From: Serripes groenlandicus
Lineage: Eukaryota > Mollusca > Bivalvia > Cardiida > Cardiidae
Assembly: GCA_031761405.1 (NCBI GenBank)
Contig: JASEVX010000008.1
Location: 74,320,014-74,384,013 of the forward strand
DNA length: 64,000 nucleotides
Reading direction: 5' to 3'
Shown here: positions 1-9,982 of the stretch, in pieces
Numbering within the stretch: the first letter of the stretch is position 1
Layout of the letters: each line of letters starts with the position of its first letter
Program-made: the position numbers and the translations under genes
The notes under the pieces: model-generated
Told to the model about the DNA's origin: nothing
The model's database searches: none
Seen by the model: the letters and a program-made list of their open reading frames with translations, nothing else

Positions 1-13
1 CAAAATAATACTT

Positions 14-74
14 TTATCTAACTAGATTTTTCCATATTTTCGCAAAGATGTCTGCTGCAGATTTCTTATGTGAG
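14..74. mobile_element. MITE family B, right-end remnant
   Basis: Carries the family-B right-half signature (TTTTTCCATATTTTCGC, then GTCTGCTGCAGATTT and a degraded GTGAGAAA end). The left half is outside the window or lost. Confidence 0.5.
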
Positions 75-141
75 AAACAGTTATAATCAATGAGCTAGAT
101 CTTAAATTTCAATGGCACACAAAAACCGGCCCTAGGAGTTT

Positions 142-659
142 CAACTCTTTCCCATACACAATATATCTGCAGCAGACGTTGAAAACTAGGAATATCCCTA
201 TAAATGAATAGATTGATTGGGGTTTAACGCCGTTTTTTAACAATTTCTCAGTCATATCACGGCGGCCAGTTCACCTACTCATGTATTTCCTGGGTTTCTC
301 ACACCAGTACTCCACACAACAATCTTCCCAAGCAACTTGCTGCTTTTCCACATAGACTTAGCCCATTGGTGGAAGATGAATGACGCATGTTGCATTGACT
401 TTTGTCAAACGTCGGAAAGGAAGTTGGCCGAGCCGGGATTCAAACTCACAACTCCTGGATTGACAGCCCGCGTCGCTACCGACTGAACTACCGGGGCTCG
501 GCCCTATAAATGAAGGTATGATTACTGCAAAAAGATGAAAACATTGTGGCAAATGGAGAGTTTGTTTGTTCTGAGCAATTTCTCTTTCGGTCACAAGTTT
601 TTAAAAGTTCTCTGCTGCAGATGTGTCAGAAAGCGTAGGTATATATGGGTGTGGGTTAA
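142..659. mobile_element. MITE A/B copy split by a SINE
   Basis: The left part (142-208) has CTCTTTCCCATACA and CTGCAGCAGACG. The right part (about 505-659) has GAAAACATTGTGGCAAA, GAGCAATTTCTC, CTGCTGCAGATG, GTCAGAAAGCGT and a terminal GGGTTAA. The halves are separated by the SINE at 209-501 and its target duplication, so the MITE is the older insertion. Confidence 0.65.
209..501 (-). mobile_element. tRNA-derived SINE, type A, full length
   Basis: On the minus strand the head reads as a tRNA-like region: GGTAGTTCAGTCGGTAGCG (A-box-like), then GGAGTTGTGAGTTTGAATCC (B-box-like). A body shared with copies at 8412, 42004 and 59790 follows, then a tail ending in AACGGCGTTAAACCCCAATC. A perfect 13-bp direct repeat, CCCTATAAATGAA, flanks it at 196-208 and 502-514, so the boundaries are firm. 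The split MITE around it gives the target context. The body may belong to the MetaSINE group described in bivalves (inference, not checked). Not a functional tRNA gene. Confidence 0.9.
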
Positions 660-810
660 AAACACCAAACATCCAGAACAGAAATCATAAGGAAGGGTTA
701 AAAACACCCAACATCCAGAACAGAAATCATAAGGAAGGGTTAAAAACACCAAACATCCAGAACAGAAATCATAAGGAAGGGTTAAAAACACCAAACATCC
801 AGAACAGAAA
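653..810. repeat. 42-bp minisatellite, locus 1 (about 4 copies)
   Basis: Unit AAGGAAGGGTTAAAAACACC followed by AAACATCCAGAACAGAAATCAT. The first unit starts exactly at the GGGTTAA terminus of the MITE at 142-659. The unit is a multiple of three without stops in some frames, which explains the repetitive open frames of 72-96 aa on both strands here; these are not considered genes. Confidence 0.92.
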
Positions 811-1177
811 GGGCGAGTTTGGATGGGCTTCTCTAGGATAGAGAACTGTACGTCATGTCCAAATTCAGAAAACATGTGCACTAATGCTTTCCATCTGAAC
901 GGTGTTTCCTCGTCTTAGTAGTAAACCATTCGGAACCACTCGGGTAATTCCGTAATCCTTCATCATCCATTGGTGAAGCATTCATCACCAATGTATTCTG
1001 AATGAGTAGTAAACATCGTTGGTGGCCATTTTGAAATGCTAGTAACCCCAGGCTTGAGGTGGGTTATTAGTATTCGGGTCAAAAGGTCAAAATGACGTCA
1101 CTAAGGTTAAAAGTATAACCGTTCAAATGGATTCCGAGTGCACTCGGGCTGTTCTCGGATCCCATATGAACTCGCCC
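811..1177. other. Non-coding spacer with a short palindrome
   Basis: No coding signal is seen. The only structure is a small inverted repeat CATTGGTGA ... TCACCAATG at about 968-993. The stretch separates two arrays of the same 42-bp minisatellite. Confidence 0.5.
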
Positions 1178-1476
1178 AAAGTGTAAGGAAGGGTTAAAAA
1201 CACCAAATATCCAGAACAGAAAGTCTAAGGAAGGGTTAAAAACACCAAATATCCAGAACAGAAAGTGTAAGGAAGGGTTAAAAACACCAAATATTCAGAA
1301 CAGAAAGTCTAAGGAAGGGTTAAAAACACCAAACATCCAGAACAGAAAGTGTAAGGAAGGGTTAAAAACACCAAACATCCAGAACGGAAAGTCTAAGGAA
1401 GGGTTAAAAACACCAAACATCCAGAACAGAAAGTCTAAGGAAGGGTTAAAAACACCAAACATCCAGAACGGAAAGT
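1178..1476. repeat. 42-bp minisatellite, locus 2 (about 7 copies)
   Basis: Same unit as at 653-810, with copies differing at AAATATCC/AAACATCC and AAGTGTAAGG/AAGTCTAAGG. Alternation of the variants suggests duplication of blocks as well as single units. Open frames here are by-products of the 42-bp period. Confidence 0.92.
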
Positions 1477-1729
1477 GCATAAAAGATATTTTCCAGGCTC
1501 CAATACAATAAAAGTTTACATTATGCTCAGAATTTGTGTTCAAGAATCTGATTGGTCAGAATCTATTTCATTCTTAATACTGACCTATCAGAAGTCTTAT
1601 TTGGAGCATAGCATAGCTTGGAGATTATCGTCAGAAACTAGTCTAGGAAATAAATGGGCCATGCCAAAGGACACTGCAAACAGGGATTGAATCCAGTACA
1701 CCTGGTTCAAAATTCCCCATGCTAACAAC
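1477..1729. other. Spacer, no feature recognised
   Basis: AT-rich sequence without a recognisable repeat or gene. A 71-aa open frame crossing 1475-1690 starts in the minisatellite and has no recognisable motif. Confidence 0.4.
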
Positions 1730-2134
1730 CAGAGCTCCAGATTAAGGGGCGTTTTTCATGTTCTAAAGTCCTTATTTGACCCTCAGAGTGACCCTATGTT
1801 GTGGGTACTAAAAAATAATCATCTCAGTGGGAGGATTCTTTTTGAGTACTCACAACATAGGGTTTGCCTTAATATTAACCCTTTCCCTCATATAGACGCT
1901 TTCTGACGCCTCTGCAGCCGACGGCTTTTTGAAAACATAGTGACAAAAGAAGAAATTGCACAAAACATGCACTTTTTGTTATAGGTTATCCATTCAATTA
2001 TGGAGATTTTCTATGTTTTGACAAAATACGTTCAAAGTCGTCTGCTGCAGAATTGTTGTATGAGGGAAAGGGTTAATATTAAGAGAAAAATTGTGAGAAA
2101 AAGAGATGAATACCCCTCCATATCTGGACCTCTG
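1730..2134. mobile_element. Foldback repeat F, copy 1 (contains a MITE)
   Basis: Ends CAGAGCTCCAGATTAAGG and (complement of) CTGGACCTCTG form an imperfect terminal inverted repeat. The interior has long near-complementary arms, ACCCTATGTTGTGGGTACT ... AGTACTCACAACATAGGGT. Related copies lie at 2160-2330, 49983-50172 and, degraded, near 38455. Family A MITE 1875-2076 is inserted in its right half. Class unknown. Confidence 0.7.
1875..2076. mobile_element. MITE family A, nested, internally deleted
   Basis: TTAA-CCCTTTCCCTCATATAG ... TATGAGGGAAAGGG-TTAA, with CTGCAGCCGACGG and GTCTGCTGCAGAATT boxes. The block between the internal hairpin and GTTATAGGTTATCC is deleted. It sits inside foldback repeat F; the related F copy at 2160 lacks it and shows the uninterrupted junction near 2270-2285. 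Confidence 0.9.
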
Positions 2135-2159
2135 TCAACTCGGCTAATAATTGGATTTT

Positions 2160-2330
2160 AATAAGGGGCATGTTCTAAAATCCTTATTTGACCATCTGAC
2201 CCTATGTTGTGGGTACTCAAAAGAATCATCTCAGTGAGACGATTCTTTTTGAGTACTCACAACATAGGGTTTGCCTTAATATTAAGAGAGAATTTGTGGG
2301 AAAAAGAGATGAATACCCCTCTGACAACTT
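2160..2330. mobile_element. Foldback repeat F, copy 2 (without the MITE)
   Basis: Clear paralogue of 1730-2134, tandem to it, with arms ACCCTATGTTGTGGGTACT and AGTACTCACAACATAGGGT around GAATCATCTCAGTGAGACGA. Both outer ends are truncated. Useful as a related empty site for the MITE in copy 1. Confidence 0.75.
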
Positions 2331-2409
2331 GGCTATTGAGTCACTCAAGGAATATTGGTCCAATTATTTATAAGGATTCCAGAGTTCTCAATGGAATTTA
2401 AATCTTTGA

Positions 2410-2573
2410 ACAATTTTTAAAAAGGGCCACCAAAGGAACATATTCCTGTGAAGTTTGGTTGAAATTAATCCTGTAGTTAAGGAGTTGAAGATGTTTAAAG
2501 CTAAAAGTTAACGTCGGACGACGGACACAAATTGATCAGAATAGCTCACCTTTGGCTCTAGGTGATCTAAAAA
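2410..2573. mobile_element. Right-end fragment of a Helitron-like / pearl-like repeat
   Basis: Contains GACGGACGACGGACAC followed by GCTCACCTTTGGCTCTAGG and the end GTGATCTAAAA. The same kind of end closes the elements at 44391-45458 and 30661-31366. The left part is missing. Confidence 0.5.
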
Positions 2574-2601
2574 CCTGAACTAGCTTTTGAGAAAGTAAAT
2601 G

Positions 2602-2680
2602 TTAAACCCTTTCCCAAATACAGACGCTTTCTGACCACTCTGCAGCAGAAGACTTTTGAAAACATTGTAACAAAAGAAAT
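2602..2680. mobile_element. MITE family B, left-end fragment
   Basis: TTAAACCCTTTCCCAAATAC, GACGCTTTCTGACC and CTGCAGCAGAAGACTTTTG are present. The element stops after GTAACAAAAGAA. Confidence 0.7.
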
Positions 2681-2689
2681 TTGGAATTA

Positions 2690-3030
2690 TATCATAAATG
2701 ACATCACCAGCGTGAAATAACGTCATTCTATATTTTTCGGTATATAACTAGTGTATAACAATGCTACGTAACATCATAATGAAAAGCATTGAAAATGACC
2801 GCGCTATATAGCGACGTTATATATATTTTGCGCTAATAATCGTCAAATTGGAATTTATGATATAAATAGAATATAACATTTGTGTTCATTCAATACAAAA
2901 TTTGATTAAACTCGTTTTCTAAAATTGCTAAAAACTCGCCAAGGCTCGATTTTATCAATTTTAGAAAACTCGTTTAATAAAATTTCGTATTGAATGACCA
3001 CTCATGTAATATCCTCTATATATCACATGA
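2690..3030. mobile_element. Long palindromic element (hairpin MITE)
   Basis: Arms at about 2884-2930 and 2957-3000 are near-perfect complements (TCATTCAATACAAAATTTGA versus the complement of AAATTTCGTATTGAATGA), around a core AAAACTCGCCAAGGCTCGAT. Weaker inverted similarity extends outward. No terminal target duplication could be fixed. Confidence 0.65.
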
Positions 3031-3460
3031 ATGACACCTACTAAAGGACCGGAATGGAAAATCATGCGTGTTATATGCCATATTACAGACGTATTTATTC
3101 CATAGCTAATTTTGTCATTTGTTAGTCAAATTTTATCATCACCAAACTGCAAAGTTATATCTAGAATGAATAGGAGATAATTCCATATTTTCTCTGCTCT
3201 ATGTCTTCAACAAGTTTTCCTCACCTTCCTGTTTATTTACCTAATGGGTATGACTTGAATACAATTGAGAGACGTTGGCATCTTCTCTTGATTAATAAGA
3301 AGGTCACACAACAAGTTTCGCCACTTTTGTTTTAACGGCTCCGCTTAGTGTTCAAGTGCTTTTTGGTACTAGTACGTTTTAAAGACGTCATGCAGACATC
3401 TTTTTTTCTGCAAAACATCTCGAGCATGCGCATGAGACGTCTTGCTTACCAATGAAACTA
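3031..3460. other. Spacer, no feature recognised
   Basis: Mostly AT-rich sequence with no open frame or repeat that I recognise. Confidence 0.4.
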
Positions 3461-3708
3461 AAACGAGCAATTTCTCCTTTTGCCACAATGTTTTCCACTT
3501 TTAGTCATAGGGTATCATTTCAATTTTAGAGATTTTCTATTTTTTCACAAAATATGTTCAAAGTCATCTGCTGCAGAATTATTGTATGAGGGAAAGGGTC
3601 CTTTCCCACCTGCAGACACATTTTGAAGCATCAGCAGCAGAGAAACATACTGCCGTGACATTTTCAAACTCATCTGCTGGAGTTTTGTTGTATGTGTTAA
3701 AGGGTGAA
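3461..3708. mobile_element. Truncated MITE A fused to a short MITE B
   Basis: 3461-3599 is the right two-thirds of family A (GAGCAATTTCTCCTTTTGCC ... TATGAGGGAAAGGGT). It joins CCTTTCCCACCTGCAGACAC of a family B copy whose middle is deleted and which ends near TGTGTTAAAGGG. Confidence 0.65.
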
Positions 3709-3713
3709 AATGT

Positions 3714-3921
3714 TTAACCCTTTCCCACTTATAACATCTCTATAACAAGCCTTTATGGGAAGCCTCTATAAATTGAAGTTTTATTAATGAATAGAGTTGA
3801 AAACAATGTGGCAAAAGGATAAATTGCTCGTAACTGAGTAATTATCCTTTTTCCACAATGTTTTCAAAAAGCATATGCTGCAGATGCGTCGGAATGTGTC
3901 TGCAAGTGGGAAAGTGTTGAA
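3714..3921. mobile_element. MITE family B, near full length
   Basis: TTAACCCTTTCCCACTTATA ... CAAGTGGGAAAGTGTTGAA, with inner GTTGAAAACAATGTGGCAAA, a hairpin around AAATTGCTCG, and GCTGCAGATGCGTCGG. Confidence 0.8.
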
Positions 3922-4035
3922 CCATCTTTCAACTAAATATATCCATCTTCTCATATTCCCTCTTTCATAAAATCTATGCAAATATCTTTTATAAGTCTAT
4001 TAGACACTGAATAGATTTAAACTTAAGCTTCTTGT

Positions 4036-4245
4036 ATACCCTTTCTAACATATAGATGCATTTTGAAGCATCTGTAGCAGACAACTTTTGAAACCATTGT
4101 GGCAAAACGACTACGATAATTGCTCATAATGAGCATTTTTTTCCTTTCGCCACAACGTTTTCAATTCTTATCAATTCCTTTATAGATATCTTCAACATTT
4201 TTACCCACATGTTTTCAAAGGCATTTGATGCATAACTGTTTATAA
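4036..4245. mobile_element. MITE family B, degraded
   Basis: ACCCTTTCTAACATATAGA, GCATCTGTAGCAGACAACTT, hairpin AATTGCTCATAATGAGCA and TTTTCAAAGGCATTTGATGC are recognisable. The right terminus is lost next to the SINE. Confidence 0.65.
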
Positions 4246-4254
4246 GAAATTAAT

Positions 4255-4440
4255 TGATTGTTTGGTATTTTACACCGCTTTCAACAATGTTCAGTTATAT
4301 CACGATGTTTCCTGGGTAAGATACCAGTATCATACTGCAATCCTGAACACCAAGGAGGGCAGCCATTACTACCACTTTTAAAGTCTTTGGTAGGACGGGC
4401 CAGCCGGGGATCGAACCAGCAACCACCTGCACCCAAGGCA
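4255..4440 (-). mobile_element. tRNA-derived SINE, type B, 3' part plus B box
   Basis: On the minus strand a B-box match, GGTTCGATCCC (4410-4420), leads into a body with AAAGTGGTAGTAATGGCTGCC and the tail CGTGATATAACTG ... AAACACCAAAC-like sequence. The upstream half of its tRNA-like head has been replaced by, or amplified into, the 4.43-8.41 kb array. Similar SINEs occur at 29318, 30330 and 39395. Confidence 0.8.
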
Positions 4441-7400
4441 GACACTCTACCACTACACCACCACCCGAGGCAGACACTCTACCACTACACCACCACCCGA
4501 GGCAGACACTCTACCACTACACCACCACCCGAGGCAGACACTCTACCACTACACCACCACTCGAGGCAGACACTCTACCACTACACCACCACTCGAGGGG
4601 GACACTCTACCACTACACCACCACCCGAGGCAGACACTACCACTACACCACCACCCGAGGCGGACACTACCACTACACCACCACTTGAGGCAGACACTCT
4701 ACCACCACCCAAGGCAGACACTCTACCAATACACCACCACCCGAGGCAGACACTCTACCACTACACCACCACCCGAGGCAGACACTCTACCACTACACCA
4801 CCACCCGAGGCAGACACTCTACCACTACACCACCACCTGAGGCAGACACTCTACCACTTCACCACCACCCGAGGCAGACACTCTACCACTACACCACCAC
4901 TTGAGGCAGACACTCTACCACTACACCACCACCCGAGGCAGACACTCTACCACTACACCACCACTTGAGGCAGACACTCTACCACTACACCACCACCCGA
5001 GGCAGACACTACCACTACACCACCACCCGAGGTGGACACTACCACTACACCACCACTTGAGGCAGACACTCTACCACCACCCGAGGCAGACACTCTACCA
5101 CTACACCACCACCCGAGGCAGACACTCTACCACTACAGCACCACTTGAGGCAGACACTCTACCACTACACCACCACCCGAGGCAGACACTACCACTACAC
5201 CACCACCCGAGGCGGACACTACCACTACACCACCACTTGAGGCAGACACTCTACCACCACCCGAGGCAGACACTCTACCACTACACCACCACCCGAGGCA
5301 GACACTCTACCACTACACCACCACCCGAGGCAATCACTACCACTACACCACCACTTGAGGCAGACACTACCACTACACCACCACTTGAGGCAGACACTAC
5401 CACTACACCACCACCCGAGGCAGACTCTACCACTACACCACCACCCGAGGCAGACACTCTACCACTACACCACCACCCGAGGCAGACACTCTACCACTAC
5501 ACCACCACTTGAGGCAGACCCTCTACCACTACACCACCACCCGAGGCAGACACTACCACTACACCACCACCCGAGGCAGACACTACCACTACACCATCAC
5601 CCGACGCAGACACTACCACTACACCACCACCCGACGCAGACACTCTACCACTACACCACCACTCGAGGCAGACACTCTACCACTACACCACCACCTGAGG
5701 CAGACACTCTACCACCACCCGAGGCAGACACTCTACCACTACACCACCACTTGAGGCAGACACTCTACCACTACACCACCACCCGAGGCAGACACTACCA
5801 CTACACCACCACCCGAGGCGGACACTACCACTACACCACCACTTGAGGCAGACACTCTACCACCACCCGAGGCAGACACTCTACCACTACACCACCACCC
5901 GAGGGAGACACTCTACCACTACACCACCACCCGAGGGAGACACTCTACCACTACACCACCACTTGAGGCAGACACTACCACTACACCACCACTTGAGGCA
6001 GACACTACCACTACACCACCACTTGAGGCAGACACTACCACTACACCACCAACCGAGGCAGACACTCTACCACTACACCACCACCCGAGGCAGACACTCT
6101 ACCACTACACCACCACCTGAGGCAGACAATCTACCACTACACCACCACCCGAGGCAGACACTACCACTACACCACCACCCGAGGCAGACTCTACCACTAC
6201 ACCACCACCCGAGGCAGACACTCTACCACTACACCACCACCCGAGGCAGACACTCTACCACTACACCACCACCCGAGGCAGACACTCTACCACTACACCA
6301 CCACCCGAGGCAGACACTACCACTACACCACCACCCGAGGCAGACACTACCACTACACCACCACCCGAGGCAGACACTCTACCACTACACCACCACCCGA
6401 GGCAGACACTCTACCACTACACCACCACCCGAGGCAGACACTCTACCACTACACCACCACCCGAGGCAGACACTACCACTACACCACCACCCGAGGCAGA
6501 CACTACCACTACACCACCACCTGAGGCAGACACTCTACCACCACCCGAGGCAGACACTCTACCACTACACTACCACCCGAGGCAGACACTACCACTACAA
6601 CACCACCCGAGGCAGACTCTACCACTACACCACCACCCGAGGCAGACACTCTACCACTACACCACCACTCGAGGCAGACACTCTACCACTACACCACCAC
6701 TCGAGGCAGACACTCTACCACTACACCACCACCCGAGGCAGACACTCTACCACCACCCGAGGCAGACACTCTACCAATACACCACCACCTGAGGCAGACA
6801 CTCTACCACCACCCGAGGCAGACACTCTACCACTACACTACCACCCGAGGCAGACACTACCACTACACCACCACCCGAGGCAGACTCTACCACTACACCA
6901 CCACCCGAGGCAGACTCTACCACTACACCACCACTCGAGGCAGACACTCTACCACTACACCACCACTCGAGGCAGACACTCTACCACTACACCACCACCT
7001 AAGGCAGACACTCTACCACCACCCGAGGCAGACACTCTACCACTACACTACCACCCGAGGCAGACACTACCACTACACCACCACCCGAGGCAGACTCTAC
7101 CACTACACCACCACCCGAGGCAGACTCTACCACTACACCACCACTCGAGGCAGACACTCTACCACTACACCACCACTCGAGGCAGACACTCTACCACTAC
7201 ACCACCACCTGAGGCAGACACTCTACCACCACCCGAGGCAGACACTCTACCACTACACTACCACCCGAGGCAGACACTACCACTACACCACCACCCGAGG
7301 CAGACTCTACCACTACACCACCACCCGAGGCAGACTCTACCACTACACCACCACTCGAGGCAGACACTCTACCACTACACCACCACCTGAGGCAGACACT

Positions 7401-8411
7401 CTACCACCACCCGAGGCAGACACTCTACCACTACACTACCACCCGAGGCAGACACTACCACTACACCACCACCCGAGGCAGACTCTACCACTACACCACC
7501 ACCCGAGGCAGACTCTACCACTACACCACCACTCGAGGCAGACACTCTACCACTACACCACCACCCGAGGCAGACACTCTACCACTACACCACCACCCAA
7601 GGCAGACACTACCACTACACCACCACCCGAGGCAGACTCTACCACTACACCACCACCCGAGGCAGACACTCTACCACTACACCACCACTCGAGGCAGACA
7701 CTCTACCACTACACCACCACCCGAGGCAGACACTCTACCACTACACCACCACCCGAGACAGACACTCTACCACTACACCACCACCCGAGGCAGACACTCT
7801 ACCACCACCCGAGACAGACACTCTACCACTACACCACCACCCGAGGCAGACACTCTACCACCACCCGAGACAGACACTCTACCACTACACCACCACCTGA
7901 GGCAGACACTCTACCACCAACCGAGGCAGACACTCTACCACTACACTACCACCCGAGGCAGACACTCTACCACCACTCGAGGCAGACTCTACCACTACAC
8001 CACCACCTGAGGCAGACACTCTACCACCACCCGAGGCAGACACTCTACCACTACACTACCACCCGAGGCAGACACTACCACTACACCACCACCCGAGGCA
8101 GACTCTACCACTACACCACCACCCGAGGCAGACTCTACCACTACACCACCACTCGAGGCAGACACTCTACAACTACACCACCACCTGAGGCAGACACTCT
8201 ACCACCACCCGAGGCAGACACTCTACCACTACACCACCACCCGAGGCAGACACTCTACCACTACACCACCACCCGAGGCAGACACTACCACTACACCACC
8301 ACCGAGGCAGACACTCTACCACTACACCACCACTCGAGGCAGACACTCTACCACTACACCACCACTTGAGGCAGACACTCTACCACTACACCACCACCCG
8401 AGGCAGACACT
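4430..8411 (-). repeat. Tandem array of a SINE tRNA-like half-head (~32-bp units)
   Basis: About 125-130 head-to-tail units (estimated from length), mainly CGAGGCAGACACTCTACCAC followed by TACACCACCACC (32 bp). Shorter 30-bp versions lack two bases of CACTCT and 24-bp versions lack the CACTACAC part. On the minus strand each unit reads GGTGTAGTGGTAGAGTGTC, the A-box/D-arm segment of a tRNA-like head; only one B box is present, at 4410-4420. Between about 6750 and 7600 there is a higher-order repeat of 210 bp. The unit lacks stop codons in all plus-strand frames and 32 is not a multiple of 3. This produces open frames of up to 515 aa that cycle through PEADTLP, PRQTLYHY and RGRHSTTT in turn; they are not considered genes. 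Confidence 0.95.
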
Positions 8412-8613
8412 ACCAGTACTCCACACAACAATCTTCCCAAGCAAATGGCTGCTTTTCCACATAGACTTAGCCCATTGGTGGAAGACGAATGACGCATGTC
8501 GCAATGACTTTTGTCAATCGTCAGAAAGAAAGTTGGCCGAGCCGGGATTCAAACTCACAACCCCTGGATTGACAGCCCGCGTCGTTACCGACTGAGCTAC
8601 CGGCCGGGACTCG
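8412..8613 (-). mobile_element. tRNA-derived SINE, type A, head and body, fused to the array
   Basis: Matches the SINE at 209-501 from CCAGTACTCCACACAACAAT to its head (minus strand GTAACGACGCGGGCTGTCAA and B-box-like GTTGTGAGTTTGAATCCC). The 3' tail is replaced by the array, with the join at the shared word ACCAGTA. A short open frame (8322-8504, minus) is SINE-derived. Confidence 0.88.
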
Positions 8614-8790
8614 ACTGAATTTCAGTAAAGACACATCATTCTACAGCTGACAACATTTGAATACAGTCAGAGAGAAAGGAAAAATGTTTATGGTAATGAA
8701 TTCTCCTTTTTTTTCAAATTCCTTAACAAAATTGTAACTAAATGTCCAAATGTATGCATTATTTTCTAGAGCATTTTCCTGATATTACAT
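8614..8790. other. Spacer, no feature recognised
   Basis: AT-rich sequence between the SINE and a 69-bp duplicated segment; nothing recognised. Confidence 0.4.
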
Positions 8791-8796
8791 TTTCAT

Positions 8797-8870
8797 AGAT
8801 GTTAACTTTGAAAAAAAACATAAAAGGGAAACTTCTGATATCTGTTCGCCCTTACTCACATAGATGTTAA
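8797..8870. repeat. 69-bp tandem unit; target of the hAT-like element
   Basis: GTTAACTTTGAAAAAAAACA ... CTTACTCACATAGAT occurs here and again at 10200-10260 on the far side of the element at 8871-10199. The host site was therefore a tandem repeat of about 69 bp whose second copy was hit. Confidence 0.75.
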
Positions 8871-9135
8871 CAGGGTTCAACATTAACTTTTTTAGTTACT
8901 GGACCAGTGGTCCAGTAAGTTTTGGAATGCACTAGACCTGACCTTATCTCAACTGGACCAGCCAATGAATGTTATCAATGATGCAATATACCAAGAAAGG
9001 ATTAATTTTGTAAATCTTCAGTTTGTAGTGTATATTTGGATTGATATTCAAATTAACAGTAAAACACAAATGATACAATACTTTTTTCTGATCTTATAAT
9101 TTTTCTGAAGTTAGAACATCATATAATAATAAATA

Positions 9136-9337
9136 TTAACCCTTTCCCACATACAGACGCTTTCTGACACCAGAGACCTCTGCAGGACTGCAGCAGACGA
9201 CTTTTGAAAACATTGTGGCATGATTGAACAATTTCTCAATTTTCCACAATGGCAATGTTTTCAATTCTTTTCAATAATTATACCTGCATTTATGGAGTTT
9301 CTCTGCTTCAGATTTGTTGCATGTGGGAAAGGGGTAA
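9136..9337. mobile_element. MITE family B nested in the hAT-like element
   Basis: TTAACCCTTTCCCACATACA ... GCATGTGGGAAAGGGGTAA, with GACGCTTTCTGACACC and CTGCAGCAGACGACTTTTG. A short duplication, CTCTGCAGGACTGCAGCAG, is inside. Younger than the hAT-like element that holds it. Confidence 0.85.
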
Positions 9338-9432
9338 TATGCTGTATTACAGTAAGTAATTGAAATATGTCACTGTGTGCCACAAATAACAAACATGCAC
9401 ATGTCTTGAACACAGTCTGTGAGTGTGTAGAG

Positions 9433-9705
9433 TTAATTGTCAAAGTCTGGCCGACTGGCTCTCTGTCCCCAATGCCAACTGAGTTCCAGGGTTCGCTGGG
9501 CGTTGTAATCCTCATTACAGCTTCTTGGACTCTTCCTTTCCTTTTCTTTATTGTTACTACCGCTGTCATCATTTTTATCGGAAGAAAATCCGAATTGAAA
9601 CAGTTTATTTGACATTATGATGATTTTACGATCGGCTGCTACGGTAAACAATGTAAACATACCGGAAGTTAGTCTAAACTGTTGTCGTAACATTTGAGAT
9701 GCCAA
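9433..9705 (-). pseudogene. Possible remnant of an hAT transposase N-terminus
   Basis: A 90-aa open frame on the minus strand, about 500 bp inside the 10199 end of the hAT-like element. From its second methionine region it reads MSNKLFQFGF, followed by a Ser/Asp/Asn-rich stretch and basic KEKERKSPRS. A short hydrophobic KLxxFGF start followed by a charged low-complexity tract is common at the N-terminus of hAT transposases. No BED finger, DDE residues or dimerisation domain follow. Another overlapping frame exists on the plus strand (81 aa, partly hydrophobic), so coding status is uncertain. The frame overlaps one arm of the inverted duplication at 9631-9690. Confidence 0.3.
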
Positions 9706-9982
9706 AGCAATCAGCTTAATATAAAGCTAGCATTCGTGTTTATACTTGAATCAAACACTTTAATTTACTATAAATTAGACTAATGTTGCGTAAACATGCA
9801 AAGAAAAAACAAGATTACTAATTGAAATTGGTTTTTACAACTAATTTTTAGAAGAGAAATCGCAACTTTTCAGACATTTCAATATCGGCTGCTAACGATT
9901 TTAAAAATTGGGATCCCAAAAATTACGACAATAGTTTAGAACAATTTCCGGTATGTTTACATTGTTTTCTTAAGCAGCCGAT
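9631..9982. repeat. Inverted duplication inside the hAT-like element
   Basis: About 60 bp, ATCGGCTGCTACGGTAAACA ... GTTGTCGTAA, recurs inverted at 9923-9982 (TTACGACAATAG ... AGCAGCCGAT). A third partial copy, ATATCGGCTGCTAACG, is near 9882. CCGGAAGT/ACTTCCGG words are part of the arms. Could be a nested palindromic MITE or a rearrangement. Confidence 0.65.

Noticed and set aside
5843..7390. 515-codon open frame, His/Pro/Thr-rich, and several 160-240-codon frames nearby
   Set aside because: They run through the 32-bp array in any plus-strand frame because the unit has no stop codons. The period is not a multiple of three, so the peptide cycles through three unrelated translations. No start context or splice support.
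4430..8411. CRISPR-like regular repeats
   Set aside because: There are no unique spacers between units; it is a head-to-tail tandem array in a eukaryotic context without cas genes.
9367..9612. 81-codon plus-strand frame with a hydrophobic segment (possible membrane peptide)
   Set aside because: Overlaps the minus-strand frame inside the hAT-like element; the hydrophobic run comes from a T-rich stretch. No support as a gene.
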